From the NCBI GenBank assembly GCA_013400155.1, contig VXBM01001102.1:69743-133742 (forward strand): a stretch of DNA of 64,000 bases, read 5' to 3'. This document shows positions 51,701 to 59,594 of this stretch, in pieces (the stretch's first letter is position 1; every line of letters begins with the position of its first letter). The notes beneath the pieces are model-generated. The model was not told where the DNA came from. It did not search any database and worked only from the letters and a program-made list of their open reading frames with translations. The position numbers and the translations under genes are program-made. The stretch comes from Helopsaltes ochotensis (lineage: Eukaryota > Chordata > Aves > Passeriformes > Locustellidae).

Positions 51701-52072
51701 CTGCATCCCATTCACCCCCATGTGGTGAGGTGCTCGTGTTGATGCTGATTCCTGCTCTCTTGCTCAGGATGACCACGTGAGCTTGTCCCTTCATCCCACA
51801 GGCAGCCAGATACAAAACAGAGAAATGGTGTGACACCTTTCTAAATGCAGAAAGATGCTGGAACACCATCACTGTGTCTCTCCCAACAGTGGATACTCAC
51901 TCTCATTTTCCCCCTTCTCTTTCAGATTGGAGCCCAGTGCTACCTGGAGTGCTCGGCACTCACACAGAAAGGCCTTAAGACTGTCTTTGACGAGGCAATC
52001 ATGACCATTTTCCACCCCAAGAAGAAGAAGAAGCGCTGTGCAAAGTGCCACAGATGCTGCACCCTTGTGTGA
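115..52072 (+). CDS. RHOJ: RHOJ, Rho-family small GTPase (five-exon coding span)
   Basis: This entry is the genomic span of the spliced coding sequence; the exons are listed separately. Joined, they give 214 residues plus TGA with every phase preserved. RHOJ (TCL) is a membrane-anchored molecular switch of the Cdc42/TC10 group. It cycles between GDP and GTP, binds CRIB-type effectors such as PAK and WASP-family proteins, and acts in endocytic traffic, focal-adhesion turnover and endothelial morphogenesis (family knowledge). Seen in the sequence: P-loop GDGAVGKT at 28-35, switch I YVPTVFDHY at 50-58 with Mg-coordinating T53, DTAGQ at 75-79 with catalytic Q79, TQID at 133-136, a Rho insert region within exon 4, ECSAL at 174-178, polybasic 198-203 and CAAX 211-214. 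The roughly 20-residue N-terminal extension before the G domain and the HPKKKKKRC tail argue for RHOJ over RHOQ. No frameshift or missing catalytic residue was seen. Confidence 0.97.
667..695. repeat. (TA)n microsatellite, about 14 units
   Basis: An uninterrupted TA repeat about 375 bases inside intron 1. It is probably polymorphic. Confidence 0.98.
755..806. repeat. Two-copy tandem duplication, 31-bp period
   Basis: The 21-base unit beginning tttaaggagt occurs at 755-775 and 786-806 and differs at one base. It is a local duplication close to exon 1. Confidence 0.9.
4375..4553 (+). mobile_element. CR1-like LINE fragment, 5'-truncated
   Basis: The stretch reads like the 3' end of an avian CR1 element. 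It includes ttttggtcagccctgaaatggtc, then a ttgggctaggtgatcgctgtaggctcc box, and it ends in a degenerate ATTCC/ATTCT microsatellite. The tail on the right gives + orientation. It has no coding capacity. The divergent tail suggests an older copy. Confidence 0.7.
6093..6121. repeat. Perfect inverted repeat, 13-bp arms, 3-base loop
   Basis: TTTTATTGAGATC at 6093-6105, loop GGG, then GATCTCAATAAAA at 6109-6121. It would form a stable hairpin or cruciform and is not part of a recognised transposon. Confidence 0.95.
7295..7425 (+). mobile_element. Possible ancient CR1-type fragment
   Basis: The order of short motifs (taacccagggaacttacc, then ttcttgaggacaaaattttaac, then gcaaaaaacgggg) resembles very old CR1/L3 3' regions. 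The resemblance is weak and rests on pattern memory only. Confidence 0.25.
10727..10776. repeat. Poly(A) tract, 50 bases
   Basis: An uninterrupted A-run followed by gaagaag. It could be a retroposon tail, but no recognisable element precedes it. Length in assemblies is unreliable. Confidence 0.97.
17542..17603 (+). promoter_or_regulatory. Candidate ETS/FOX/GATA motif cluster in intron 1
   Basis: Within 62 bases there are head-to-head GGAA/TTCC cores (17542-17545 and 17551-17554), a forkhead TGTTTAC (17563-17569) and AGATAAG (17597-17603). ETS, forkhead and GATA sites together are typical of endothelial enhancers, and RHOJ is known as an endothelial, ERG-responsive gene. Each motif is short and expected by chance in a 43-kb intron, so this is only a candidate. 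Confidence 0.25.
24655..24815 (-). mobile_element. CR1 LINE 3' fragment
   Basis: It starts with the reverse complement of the CR1 tail (catagaacagtggaatggtt) and proceeds through aaagatcatctcgttccaacc, a tagatcaggtttcttagagcc box and gaacacttccagggatggagc. This is the classic avian CR1 3' region in antisense. It has no coding capacity and looks relatively young by eye. Confidence 0.92.
25131..25228 (+). mobile_element. CR1 LINE 3' tail
   Basis: A short copy ending gatcccttcaacccaaatca followed by about three units of the ATTCTATG microsatellite. It is severely 5'-truncated and lies about 300 bases from an oppositely oriented copy. Confidence 0.9.
27281..27450 (+). mobile_element. CR1 LINE 3' fragment
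   Basis: It contains agaacaggctgcccagg, the tggaagtgttcataagacac box and acctggatgtggcacttggg, and ends in tccatgattctatga. The order and tail mark a + strand CR1 3' end without coding capacity. Confidence 0.9.
29075..29225 (-). mobile_element. CR1 LINE 3' fragment
   Basis: The antisense CR1 order is visible: ttagattggaaattgcctta, aagatcatctagttctgacc, then gttgctcaaagccccatcc. It is moderately diverged, and the tail microsatellite is largely eroded. Confidence 0.88.
29945..30002 (+). mobile_element. CR1 LINE tail remnant
   Basis: Only the terminal part remains: gatgatcttggacatctttt, then ccaaccctaatgattctgtg and a second gattctgtg unit. A larger CR1 copy begins about 60 bases further on in the same orientation. 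Confidence 0.85.
30062..30577 (+). mobile_element. CR1 LINE, longest copy in the window (about 515 bp)
   Basis: It runs from tgtgtccagttctgggcccc through gagcaggttcaaagcagggc, gacaaggcctcaaactgtgcc, acatcaggaggaatttcttc, ctggaatgggctgtccaggg and tggaggtgtttaaggatagg, ending in tggttctgtgattccatga. This is the extended avian CR1 3' region. The copy is 5'-truncated, with no intact reverse transcriptase frame. Open frames seen here on either strand are repeat-derived and are not host genes. Confidence 0.95.
33587..33651. repeat. Diverged two-copy tandem repeat, 35-bp period
   Basis: The 30-base units at 33587-33616 and 33622-33651 share gctattttaagt and end in ctgccc, with about 25 of 30 bases identical. 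Confidence 0.8.
33751..33778. repeat. (AC)14 microsatellite
   Basis: Fourteen uninterrupted AC units followed by GTGT. Confidence 0.98.
35211..35239. repeat. T-rich tract of three T9 blocks separated by C
   Basis: Three runs of nine T with single C spacers, a 10-base-period low-complexity tract. Confidence 0.95.
37982..38003. repeat. Poly(T) tract with one C
   Basis: A T-rich low-complexity run followed by aactgtc. It could be the reverse complement of a retroposon tail, but no element is recognised beside it. Confidence 0.9.
39005..39121 (+). mobile_element. CR1 LINE 3' fragment
   Basis: Shows aggagtgttcaaggtcaggc, tggatggggcattgagcaac, ctggtctagtgccttggaac and a decayed tail (tcattttatcattttgtga). 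This is the standard CR1 3' order on the + strand. Confidence 0.9.
40967..41060. repeat. Long purine-only-like tract (A/G-rich)
   Basis: Almost every base over about 94 positions is A or G, with a G-run at about 41004-41012 and GAAA/GAGA units. Homopurine tracts of this size can adopt triplex structures. Confidence 0.9.
42727..42829. other. Assembly gap (103 N)
   Basis: A block of N directly after a run of 15 A. The true length and content are unknown. It lies in intron 1 about 1.1 kb before exon 2. Confidence 0.99.
42842..42867. repeat. Perfect 13-bp tandem duplication beside the gap
   Basis: ataactgttactc occurs twice head to tail, starting 12 bases after the N block. Confidence 0.95.
43218..43248. 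repeat. Inverted repeat, 12-bp stem with a 3-base bulge
   Basis: TTGACATT, bulge ATT, GACA, loop TTTT, then TGTC and AATGTCAA. The stem pairs completely apart from the bulge. It lies about 680 bases upstream of exon 2. Confidence 0.88.
43927..43985 (+). CDS. RHOJ: RHOJ coding exon 2
   Basis: A 59-base exon that completes V60 and encodes through Q79 (VTVTVGGQQHLLGLYDTAGQ). It contains the G3 motif DTAGQ. Q79 corresponds to Cdc42 Q61, the residue needed for GTP hydrolysis. The acceptor is ctcttccag|TAACC and the donor is CAG|gtaaag, leaving phase 0. Both sites fit consensus well. Its size and boundaries match the Cdc42/TC10 gene structure, in which this short beta-2/beta-3 exon sits alone between two large introns. 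It lies only about 1.1 kb from the assembly gap, but the exon itself is complete. Confidence 0.96.
47002..47027. repeat. Perfect inverted repeat, 11-bp arms, 4-base loop
   Basis: GAAATTGGCTA at 47002-47012, loop TATT, then TAGCCAATTTC at 47017-47027. Each arm carries a CCAAT box core (ATTGG/CCAAT). It is not part of a recognised repeat family. Confidence 0.95.
48925..49085 (-). mobile_element. CR1 LINE 3' fragment next to RHOJ exon 3
   Basis: Antisense CR1 sequence: gattaaggtggaagggacct, cagaagtatctaattccaca, the ggacacctttcactagacca box, then gaacacttccagagatgggg. A short CA run sits inside it at about 48973. It ends roughly 190 bases upstream of the exon 3 acceptor. Confidence 0.9.
49279..49443 (+). 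CDS. RHOJ: RHOJ coding exon 3
   Basis: A 165-base exon, 55 codons, encoding residues 80-134 from EDYNQLRPLSYPN to VLIGTQ. It supplies the rest of switch II (EDYNQLRPLSY), the hydrophobic strand DVFLICFSVV and the helix that leads to the G4 motif; the donor interrupts TQ|ID. The acceptor is cctggcag|GAGG and the donor is CAG|gtaaag, both phase 0. Compared with the human protein as I remember it, this copy differs at a few surface positions, with KVCMPNVP where human has an acidic residue and histidine. The open frame continues past the donor to 49626, which is intronic read-through and not coding. Confidence 0.96.
49444..50545 (+). other. RHOJ: RHOJ intron 3 (1.1 kb)
   Basis: A short GT-AG intron with acceptor tattttccactag at 50545. 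The sequence is AT-leaning and unique, with no repeat or motif cluster seen. Confidence 0.9.
50546..50641 (+). CDS. RHOJ: RHOJ coding exon 4
   Basis: A 96-base exon, 32 codons, encoding residues 135-166. It opens with ID, which completes the G4 motif TQID contacting the guanine base. It continues through LRDDPKTLARLLYMKEKPL, which spans the Rho-specific insert helix, and ends at HGVKLAKE. The YMKEKPLTYEHG segment is RHOJ-like and unlike the RHOQ equivalent. The final codon is GAG (E166); the human RHOJ residue as I recall it is alanine, while RHOQ has glutamate. The donor GAG|gtaaca is somewhat weaker than the other three. Confidence 0.95.
50642..51925 (+). other. RHOJ: RHOJ intron 4 (1.3 kb)
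   Basis: A GT-AG intron with a strong pyrimidine tract before the acceptor (cccccttctctttcag). Its only recognisable content is a degraded minus-strand CR1 fragment at 50827-50985. Confidence 0.9.
50827..50985 (-). mobile_element. CR1 LINE fragment in RHOJ intron 4
   Basis: It starts catagaatatcctgagtggg and continues through tcaactcctgggcatgcaca and agaattgtccaaacacttct to ggcaggtgccatggcc. This matches a CR1 subfamily in antisense that differs from the other copies here. Confidence 0.8.
51926..52072 (+). CDS. RHOJ: RHOJ coding exon 5 (C-terminus and stop)
   Basis: Encodes residues 167-214 and the TGA at 52070-52072. It carries the G5 motif ECSAL (174-178), the final helix TQKGLKTVFDEAIMTIF and the hypervariable membrane-targeting tail. 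That tail has a polybasic run KKKKKR at 198-203, cysteines at 204, 207 and 210, and the CAAX box C211-T-L-V. C211 is the expected prenylation site. The nearby cysteines could be palmitoylated, as is known for TC10-group proteins (inference here). The last eleven residues differ markedly from the human tail as I recall it, although length and overall design are kept. Confidence 0.96.
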   Translation: MGAQCYLECSALTQKGLKTVFDEAIMTIFHPKKKKKRCAKCHRCCTLV

Positions 52073-53026
52073 CGTCCCCTGGGAAGCAGAGCCAGCTGAG
52101 TTCAGTGAAACCAAGCAGGTTAGAAAGGCAATGAAGGTCACATGCAACTGAAACGGGGAACATGACCAGAAAAGGGTCCTTCTTACCCAAATATAGGAGC
52201 TCTCCGTTCTGTGAAACCTCCAAGCTGTATCACCCTTGGCCAACTCCTGTCTCTGTGCTTCCCTGACCCTCCAGAGCTGTTTTGCAGCCTGCTCCCACTG
52301 CTGCGGACTGCACCAACAGAAACCAGGATGCCTGCTTGGCTCCCCACCTTAGGAATAAGGTGAAGGTGGCTTGTGACAAAACAAAGAGCTAAAGACTGCA
52401 AAAGAAACAGGAGAAATCCTTCTGTGGCCTTAAGTAAGAATTGATCAAAATTTGGAATATGCAGTCCTTAGGAATTGAAGCTGAATTGACTGAAAGCACA
52501 TGGAGATCTGCAGAAATGTAGTATGTAAGATACACACTATAGGTAGGATGTACTTTCAAATTGCTTTTCTTTTATAAGACTTGCTAGTTCAGGAGATACT
52601 TTAGTTTGTTCAAATCACATGGGAGCAAAAGTGGAGTGATTCCAGTTTGTTTTCACTTTATGGTCAAACTTCACAGCATCAGGATGTTTGCTGCACCCAA
52701 GCTATCAAAATGGATCAACATTTACCTCCAGACTTAAGGAATGTTCTTACAACTAAGAAAAAATGCAAATAACTGTATTTTTACAGAGGAATGTTCAGGC
52801 TGAGCCATGTTTCCGCAAGCTGGGGAAGGAAGTGCAGAGTTGTAGCATTAATGTACTGAAACAAAGAAATTCTGCCACCAAAGAATATTGCCCTAGTCAT
52901 GAAATAGCAGCATGGAACAATCTTTCTTCCAGCTGAGAGCAAGAACGAAACACATTGCCATGGCAACTGAGAATTTACCTTATAGATCAGCTGGATTTCT
53001 ACATCTCACCCAACAGCCAAGAACAG

Positions 53027-53039
53027 AAAAAAAAAAAAA

Positions 53040-53071
<32 letters not shown>
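53027..53071. repeat. Poly(A) tract with one C, 45 bases
   Basis: An A-run of 13, one C, then 31 A, about 950 bases into the RHOJ 3' region. It is a likely internal-priming site for oligo-dT cDNA and could mimic a transcript end. Confidence 0.97.
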
Positions 53072-53072
<1 letters not shown>

Positions 53073-53941
53073 CCAAAGGTCATATTAGCTTTAAGTGCTT
53101 TGAGGTGATCCAATTGCCTTAAAATTATCCCTTTTTTATGAAGTATTTCTGTAAAAAACCTCATCAAAGTGGAGTTGTGAACTTGTTGACTTATTGTAGC
53201 CTCCCTTCTCCCGTTCGTTTCTTCTCTCTCTGCTCCCATTTTCCCATCTCCACAGAGATTGCTGTTTCAGCTGCAGCGTGGCTGCAGTCCTCAGGAGTGG
53301 ACTTTTCCACCAGTGGCAGATGATGGAGATGAGCAGCATGGAGACGAGAAGTCCACCCCACAGGGGAAGGGAAGCTCCTGTGATGTCCCCTTGCTGCTGG
53401 GGAAATTGTGCCTTTTCGCTGAAGCCTCTCCCAGGATCCTGCAGCTTTGCACATCACAGCAGCACAGACACTCGGAGGTGAACTCGAAGGGTGTCTTGTT
53501 ACTTGCAGCTGCCTCTGGGTACCCTGGCAGAGCCACGAGACTGTCTTGTCATGGATTTCGTTCCCCAAGCAGGAAATCCCAGCACCAGCACACACAGATT
53601 TGAAGATGTAACTCCTTGCAAAAGCTGTGTCTGTGGCCGGCGTGCCCAGCAGTGCCAGGAGGAAGCAAGTGACAGCAGTGCTTCCTCCCAGCCCGGCCCT
53701 GCTCCCCTCTGCACCCCATTCCACAAGCCCGGCAGCCCTCTCCTCTTGGGAAGCACAGTGTCCTGGCTGAGAGCACACCAGTCACCAAAGGAGGCAGTTC
53801 TGGAGCTGGTGATGCCCAGAGCGATGAGCGATGCGCCAGGGCCGTGGGGATGGCACGTGGAAGGGACCAGCCTTGGGGCAGTGCCCAGTCCTGCAGCGGG
53901 ATCTGAGCTCCTCCTGCTGCACAATTTCACTTTCATGCAGT

Positions 53942-53990
53942 TGTAGAATGGTTTGGGGTGGAGGGGACCTCAAAGATCATCTGATTCCCA
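53942..53990 (-). mobile_element. CR1 LINE tail remnant in the RHOJ 3' region
   Basis: About 50 bases of the antisense CR1 end: tagaatggtttggggtggag, then ctcaaagatcatctgattcc. The rest of the element is absent. Confidence 0.82.
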
Positions 53991-54443
53991 GTTTACCATG
54001 GACAGCTACAGAAACCAGCTCTGACACTCCAAAACATTTCCAGGTAGAAATCAACAGTTCTCTCTGACAAAAGCCATCAGACTCGAGGCAAAGGCTTTGC
54101 TCTGTTTTTACCCAGTGGCTTCCACTCACCATCCCTTTCCCCTTGCACACAAACGTGGATGAAAACAGTTGTGCCATACCTGAGACAGACAAGTTCTCCT
54201 TGCTGCTGGTGATTTTTTGTGCATATTTTCTGTTTGGTTTTATTATGTCCCATGCATTTACTTCAGATGACCTGGCTGCTAAAGCTCAGCTCAGAGTGAA
54301 GTGCAGGGGTCCGTGCCTTGCCACAGAATTTGTGTCCATGCCCAGGCAGAGGAGAGAGTGTTCACCTCAGCAGGACACTGTCTATCAGCTGCACTACAAC
54401 ATGTAAAAATGTATTAGAGGAGTGTAAGAGGAACTAGGCATGG

Positions 54444-54453
54444 ATTAAATAAA
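54444..54453 (+). terminator. Candidate poly(A) signal (overlapping ATTAAA/AATAAA)
   Basis: ATTAAATAAA combines both common hexamers about 2.4 kb after the RHOJ stop, a reasonable 3' UTR length for this gene. Downstream GU-richness is weak, so use is uncertain. Confidence 0.35.
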
Positions 54454-55283
54454 TTAATAATTAGGCCTACAACATGACTAGAAGTCCACTGAAACAACAA
54501 CAAAAAAAAGCCTTTAACAGATTTCAGGGAAATTATATCTGCACCGTGCTGCCTTTTACTTCAGTGGAAATTAATGAGGATGATTGTTTTAGCTCATGTA
54601 GGTTGCTGGAGAGTGATGTATGAGTCTCTGGTGGACGAAGGTGAAGTCTGGTTTAGCTGAAGCACAATGCAAATGCTCAGGTTGGAGCTGCCTGGATTTC
54701 TTAGAGCTTCAAAAAATAGAGGAAATAGAAAATTCAGAGTGACAGCTGAGCTCATCCTAACGTAACGAGCACACTGGAAAAGTGAAATGGAGCACCCTGG
54801 CATGCATCAGGGAAAGCCACAAATAATCAAATTGGGTTTTTGCGTGCCACTGAGTACCAGGGGTGATTGTTAATCCTAATGGAATGGCATAGGATAGGCA
54901 GAAAAATCAAAAATCGAGTGGGAAGTTGTAGCATTAATGTAACTGCAGTGGTTTGAGGGAAATTACCTACAAAACACAATGATAGAGAAGCTAAAATGCT
55001 GCTGTCCTAATGTGTTAAACTGCAACATTCTGAATAAATCCTTGCATAAGGGAAGGAGATAGAAAACTGTTAATATACATACAAAAATGTTAAGGCTAAG
55101 CAGGGGTTTCTTTGCACTTACAAAATGGAGCACATCAAGCTTGTGGGGCAGTAAAATTTCAAGTTTTTCAAACTGATTTTCACCAAAGTTTGAATTCTGG
55201 GAGCTGCAAGAGAGGGAGAGTGGTCACAATCCACTGAGAAATGGCCTCTGGACTCCATTTATTCTAATTTTTTTTCCAGCAAA

Positions 55284-55289
55284 AATAAA
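55284..55289 (+). terminator. Candidate poly(A) signal AATAAA
   Basis: AATAAA is followed at once by a U-run (gttttttg) and about 50 bases later by a GU-rich stretch (tgtgttgggttatgt). That would give a RHOJ 3' UTR of about 3.2 kb. Further AATAAA hexamers at 55033, 55665, 56459 and 57275 have less convincing surroundings. Confidence 0.35.
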
Positions 55290-56589
55290 TGTTTTTTGAA
55301 AAGCCATGTTTAATGCAGGTCCCATAAACATTATTCCTGTGTTGGGTTATGTACACACACCTGTCCATGAAATGTGGCAATTTCTCAAGGATCTGCCCCA
55401 TTGCACTATTTTTTGGAGAGGCTGGGACAGCACAGGCCAAGAGGCTTTAGAAAGGGATTGTAGGCAGATGTAAGGAGAGACATTGACTATCTGGCAAGTC
55501 ATACCTAATGCCTTTTTTAAAAGCAGCAGATGGCGTGTGAACAGGCAGTAAAGCTTATTTTCAGAAAAACCACAACACCAGACATAGTGCAAGTGCAGGC
55601 ATAAGGCCACAGATACAAACTTCAAGTTATTTTCAAGCACCATTAGTAATAAGGAAAGAAAATCAATAAAGGACTGCCAGGTGAAAGGAGATGGGTTTAC
55701 TCACTGTGAGACGAGCTAGAAATCAGATCCCAATTTCACCTTAAAAGGAACACTGCTAAAGAGAGTCATAAAGGTTAGAAACCATCTCTGGAGCTTATTT
55801 GACAACATCCCCTTAATGCAGCTGATGTCAAAGCCTTTCCTGACAGACCTGCCTTTGCTAATAGTCTGCTGTCATTTCAAAAGCACTCACAACTCATAGG
55901 AAGCTTGCTGGATCCTGTAAAACCCATCTCCTTTGGCCTCTTCTGAAACCTTCCTGTTCTACCAAGAGCTCTTAACCTGAAGCTGCAGTTTCAGAGGTCC
56001 CAAAGCATTTTCATGCAAACCCCTGGAAGGAGATATTAGAGGTATTTGAGAGAGATCTCAATTCATCAGAGAGTTGCTATCACATTAAAACCACCTACAG
56101 GTGCCTCTGCCCTTCAGAGCCCTGGTGTGAAAACGCCAGGACAGCGGAACTGGGACAGTCCTGCCACTTCCAGCATGACTTGAAGGAGGTCCCACAAAAA
56201 CTCACAGTTTGTCCTGCACCTCCCAGAGCTCTGAAAAGTTGGGGAGAAGACAGAAAAAAGGTTCTAACCCCACTTAGGTCCATTCTCATTGGATATACAC
56301 CCTGTGTAGGAACAGACTTCACCCCAAGTCCAGCATGGCAATCAAAACAATCGTTTCAGCAGCTGACATTGATTTTTCTCACCTTTTCTCTCTTTGAAAG
56401 CACTCAAAGCATTCAAAATAGATACAAAAATTAAATATAGCACTGCATCTTAATAGGAAATAAAGTTATTCCAAATGCTTTTATTAAAGGGACAGATTTT
56501 GGCAGTGCTCCTCATACTGAAGAGAATCTCACTTCACAAGGCCCTGTCTCCAAGATGTTCATGTGTCATTCAAGCCCACCGGCACTGCC

Positions 56590-56750
56590 CAGGTCATTAG
56601 GGAGGCATCATGATTGGTGACCTGTCCTTGTAGTTTAATTACCAGAAAGCCTCTTCCAGCCCTCTAATGTTGGTGGCCTGTGTCCTTTCAAATACCTTCA
56701 GAAATGGTGATTCAATCACTTCCCTAGGCAGCCTACCTCTCCCTTAAATT
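56590..56750 (-). mobile_element. Degraded CR1-like fragment
   Basis: Sequence such as ccttcagaaatggtgattca followed by atcacttccctaggcagcct resembles the antisense middle part of old CR1 copies. The remainder is too diverged for certainty. Confidence 0.45.
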
Positions 56751-59495
56751 CATATATGAAAGATGCCCATCTGCTTTTATACCTTCCTTAGAGCCCATGA
56801 CCTTCTCCTGTACGTTTTTTTTCCCAAGTGACACAGCAAATACCTCTTGACTCACCCCACAGAAACCTCATCTGGATTAAAAATAATTTGCCATGGCATC
56901 AATCTGTCTCAGGCTAGGATTGTTTGAAAGCACATTTGTCTTCAACAGAGCAATCCATGTGCTCACGTTGGCCCAGGGACCATTTGTTAAACGAAGAGGT
57001 AGAATGTAGGAATCTGGCTGCACTTGCCTTTCTCCATGTATTTTCTTTTTCCCTGAGGAGGACTTGTAATGTTGTTTTATCCTACATTAAAAAAGGAAAA
57101 TCTGGAAATAACAGAACATTTTGTTGGTTCACAACTCTATAGGACTGGAGGAGCATCTGCTGTGACAGGAGGTGAGCGTGGAGTGACCCACGTCAGATAA
57201 CTTCTAGACACATTTGAGCTCTTTGCAAAAATGAAGACAAATTTTCACTATGGGTGTTTATTTTCCTCTCCGTGAATAAAGACCATCTGAAAGCAGGAAA
57301 AAGCCTCCCACTGATTTCAGCAGTGGCTTGTGATCTCAGCTGTCTTCACCTATCAAAACAAAACAGGAATAGAAATATTTTCGCATCAAGAAGTCAGGAG
57401 AAAATCACCAATTAGAAGTCATGAATGCTACAGAATCACTGCTGCTTCGGGGGAGAGCTGCAAAATCAAGGCCCAGAGGCACAATTAGTCTGTTTGATCC
57501 TCAACCTTAAATTTCATTTTAAGATGTTAAGGAGACGCCCATAACTAGAACAATGACGACGAAAAATCTTCAAATTTTTCTTTTCTTTGTTTCAGTTAAA
57601 GCTTTCAGAAACACGGGAACAAAAATCTGTTCTCTTGGGCAGTTCCAGGAACCACACCATAACAGCAAAAAGAGCTTGTTGGAAGAGGAAAATGAGTTCA
57701 GAAACCCAGAGCAACAAGCAAAAAATCATGCGAATTGCTGTCAGTGCTGAAAAATCTCTTTAACTTTGAAAATGTGGATCCCCATCCCTTTCCAGATTGT
57801 ACAGACCATAATGCAGTCTTTGGCTGCTTCTAACTATAATGGTAGGGTGGGATTTTCAAAGATGCTCTGTGTTGGCTTCATTTCAATTCTCATGAAGGCA
57901 ATGGAAGATGTCAATGGGGTCCACACATGACTAATGTGGAAAATGTTTGAGAGTCTTTATGTTTCCTCCTTTTTCTGACCTTTTATTTTGGCTGACCAAG
58001 CTTTGAGCACACAGATACACTAAGCCAGGTCCAAGAATCTTTTATACCTCCTGGCTGCTGGTTAAGGACTCCTGAAAGGAGTTGGGGCATCCGAAGACTT
58101 TGCTGATCTTACCTTTGGAGGCTGGACCTGAAACACCTCACTACTGAGCTGAAGATGAAAGTGGTCACATTAGCAGAGTAATATTCAAGACATACATTAT
58201 CTTTGCTTAAAGACCCTAAACTCATTGCTGTCACTTAATTTCATCTCATCCCATTCAGGACACCAGGTTTGATGTGGTTTTGGTGAAGATCAGTTTGAGC
58301 TCTCACTGATGCTTACCAGCTCTGGTGAATTTTGACTTTGATTGGAGGTTAATGAATTCAGAGTAAACAGTTGTCACCAGTCTACAGCTTCCAGATCTTC
58401 CAAAACAACATTTGTTTGTATTGATAACATGTAGAAAAATTTGTCTGATGTCTGTCAAAGTAGTTTGTGGGTAAATCATATCCAGAGTGTGGCTATCATG
58501 TCATCTCTCTCAGTACTTTTCCCCTAAATAGGCAGCTGCCCTAACTGCAGACCTGCAGTTCACAGACCTGGCAGGCACTGAACTGCCCTGTTAGCATGGA
58601 GCAAATGAGCCCAAACTCTCCCCAAGCTTGTAAATATTAATTCACTAATAATCAATAACAATAAGTTATGTGAGAGGGGAAAAACACTTGCAAAATCTTC
58701 TTCACTCATGAGCAGAAGTGGCCCAAGGCCAGGGTGCCAGGTGGGAAATGCTACAGAGGAAGACGTGGTATGGTGGCCCTGATGACCCCAAAAATACGGA
58801 TTGAGGCTGGTGAATGGGCTGGGAGGTGCTCTGTGGAATCACAGCTGGGTACCTGGGGCTCAGCAGCACCTTGAGACTGGGAGCACTTCAAAGAAGGCTG
58901 CAGAGAGGAGCAGGGAGATGGAGTGTGTGGATAACTGAATCCAGTTTGCTGTGTCATGATGCTGATGCACTTACGCAAATACAAGAATTTCACTGCACAG
59001 AGATTCCCTGCTCTCCTGAGAACACAAAGGAAAGGGCATTTCATTCCTTTCTTTTCGTGCTTACTTGATAGTAATACTTAAAATCACTCCTTAAGAAATG
59101 CTTAAAACTAACAGTTCACCAAGTTATTCTGAATGAGTTTGAGAAGCAGATGCAATGACCTCAACACAAATCAGGACCTAACTCATCACCAGTCAGGTGT
59201 TAGCCAGTTAGGAGAAAGAGTCACTTACTTGATGTGAGCAACTGAATTTTTCTCTCTTAAAAGTTGCTGTGTGCAATATTGCTGGAATATGGGGCTGGTG
59301 AAACCAAAGGATGGGCACTAAAACAGTATGTGTGACTTTTGAGTGGTATGCCTTTTTTTCAAAGATTAACCAAATCTTCAGAATTCAAAGCAAAACAATT
59401 TCAAACCAAGGAAATTCAGTTTTCAAGCAAATGCGTTCTGCATAGTTTAAAAATCATGTAAACACTATTAATTTCCTATTTACAGCACATAATTC

Positions 59496-59594
59496 TGTAC
59501 TCTTTTGTTTATCATCTTTTAAACATGTAATTACTGTATATTGTAATGCACATTAATATCATTTATTGTACATAGTTTATTTTAACAAAATAAA
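59496..59594 (+). terminator. Strong distal poly(A) module: UGUA cluster plus AATAAA
   Basis: Five TGTA tetramers (59496, 59526, 59535, 59542, 59567), the binding motif of cleavage factor Im, lie in the 98 bases before AATAAA at 59589-59594. The setting is very AT-rich with ATTTA elements, and U/G-rich sequence follows at about 59610-59660. This is the most complete + strand poly(A)-site architecture in the window. It could end a long RHOJ isoform with a 7.5-kb 3' UTR or a separate noncoding transcript. No exon of another gene was seen upstream of it. Confidence 0.5.

Larger units (their letters stand above)
52073..55289 (+). other. RHOJ: RHOJ 3' untranslated region (end uncertain)
   Basis: The sequence directly after the stop has no competing gene on either strand and contains AT-rich, UTR-like stretches at 52440-52790. 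It is interrupted by an A-tract at 53027-53071, a GC-richer block at about 53250-53940 and a small minus-strand CR1 tail at 53942-53990. The first AATAAA is at 54448 and a second good one is at 55284. I end the entry there provisionally; the true end could be earlier, or as late as 59.6 kb. The 195-codon minus-strand open frame at 53191-53778 has no recognisable domain. Confidence 0.55.

Noticed and set aside
115..52072. RHOQ (TC10) or CDC42 as the gene identity
   Set aside because: The N-terminal extension, the YMKEKPLTYEHG segment and the HPKKKKKRC tail fit RHOJ, and the 214-residue length matches. CDC42 lacks the N-terminal extension.
53191..53778. 195-codon open frame on the minus strand, the longest in the window
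   Set aside because: It lies in the GC-richer part of the RHOJ 3' region, which favours long chance frames on the complementary strand. No motif or homologue was recognised.
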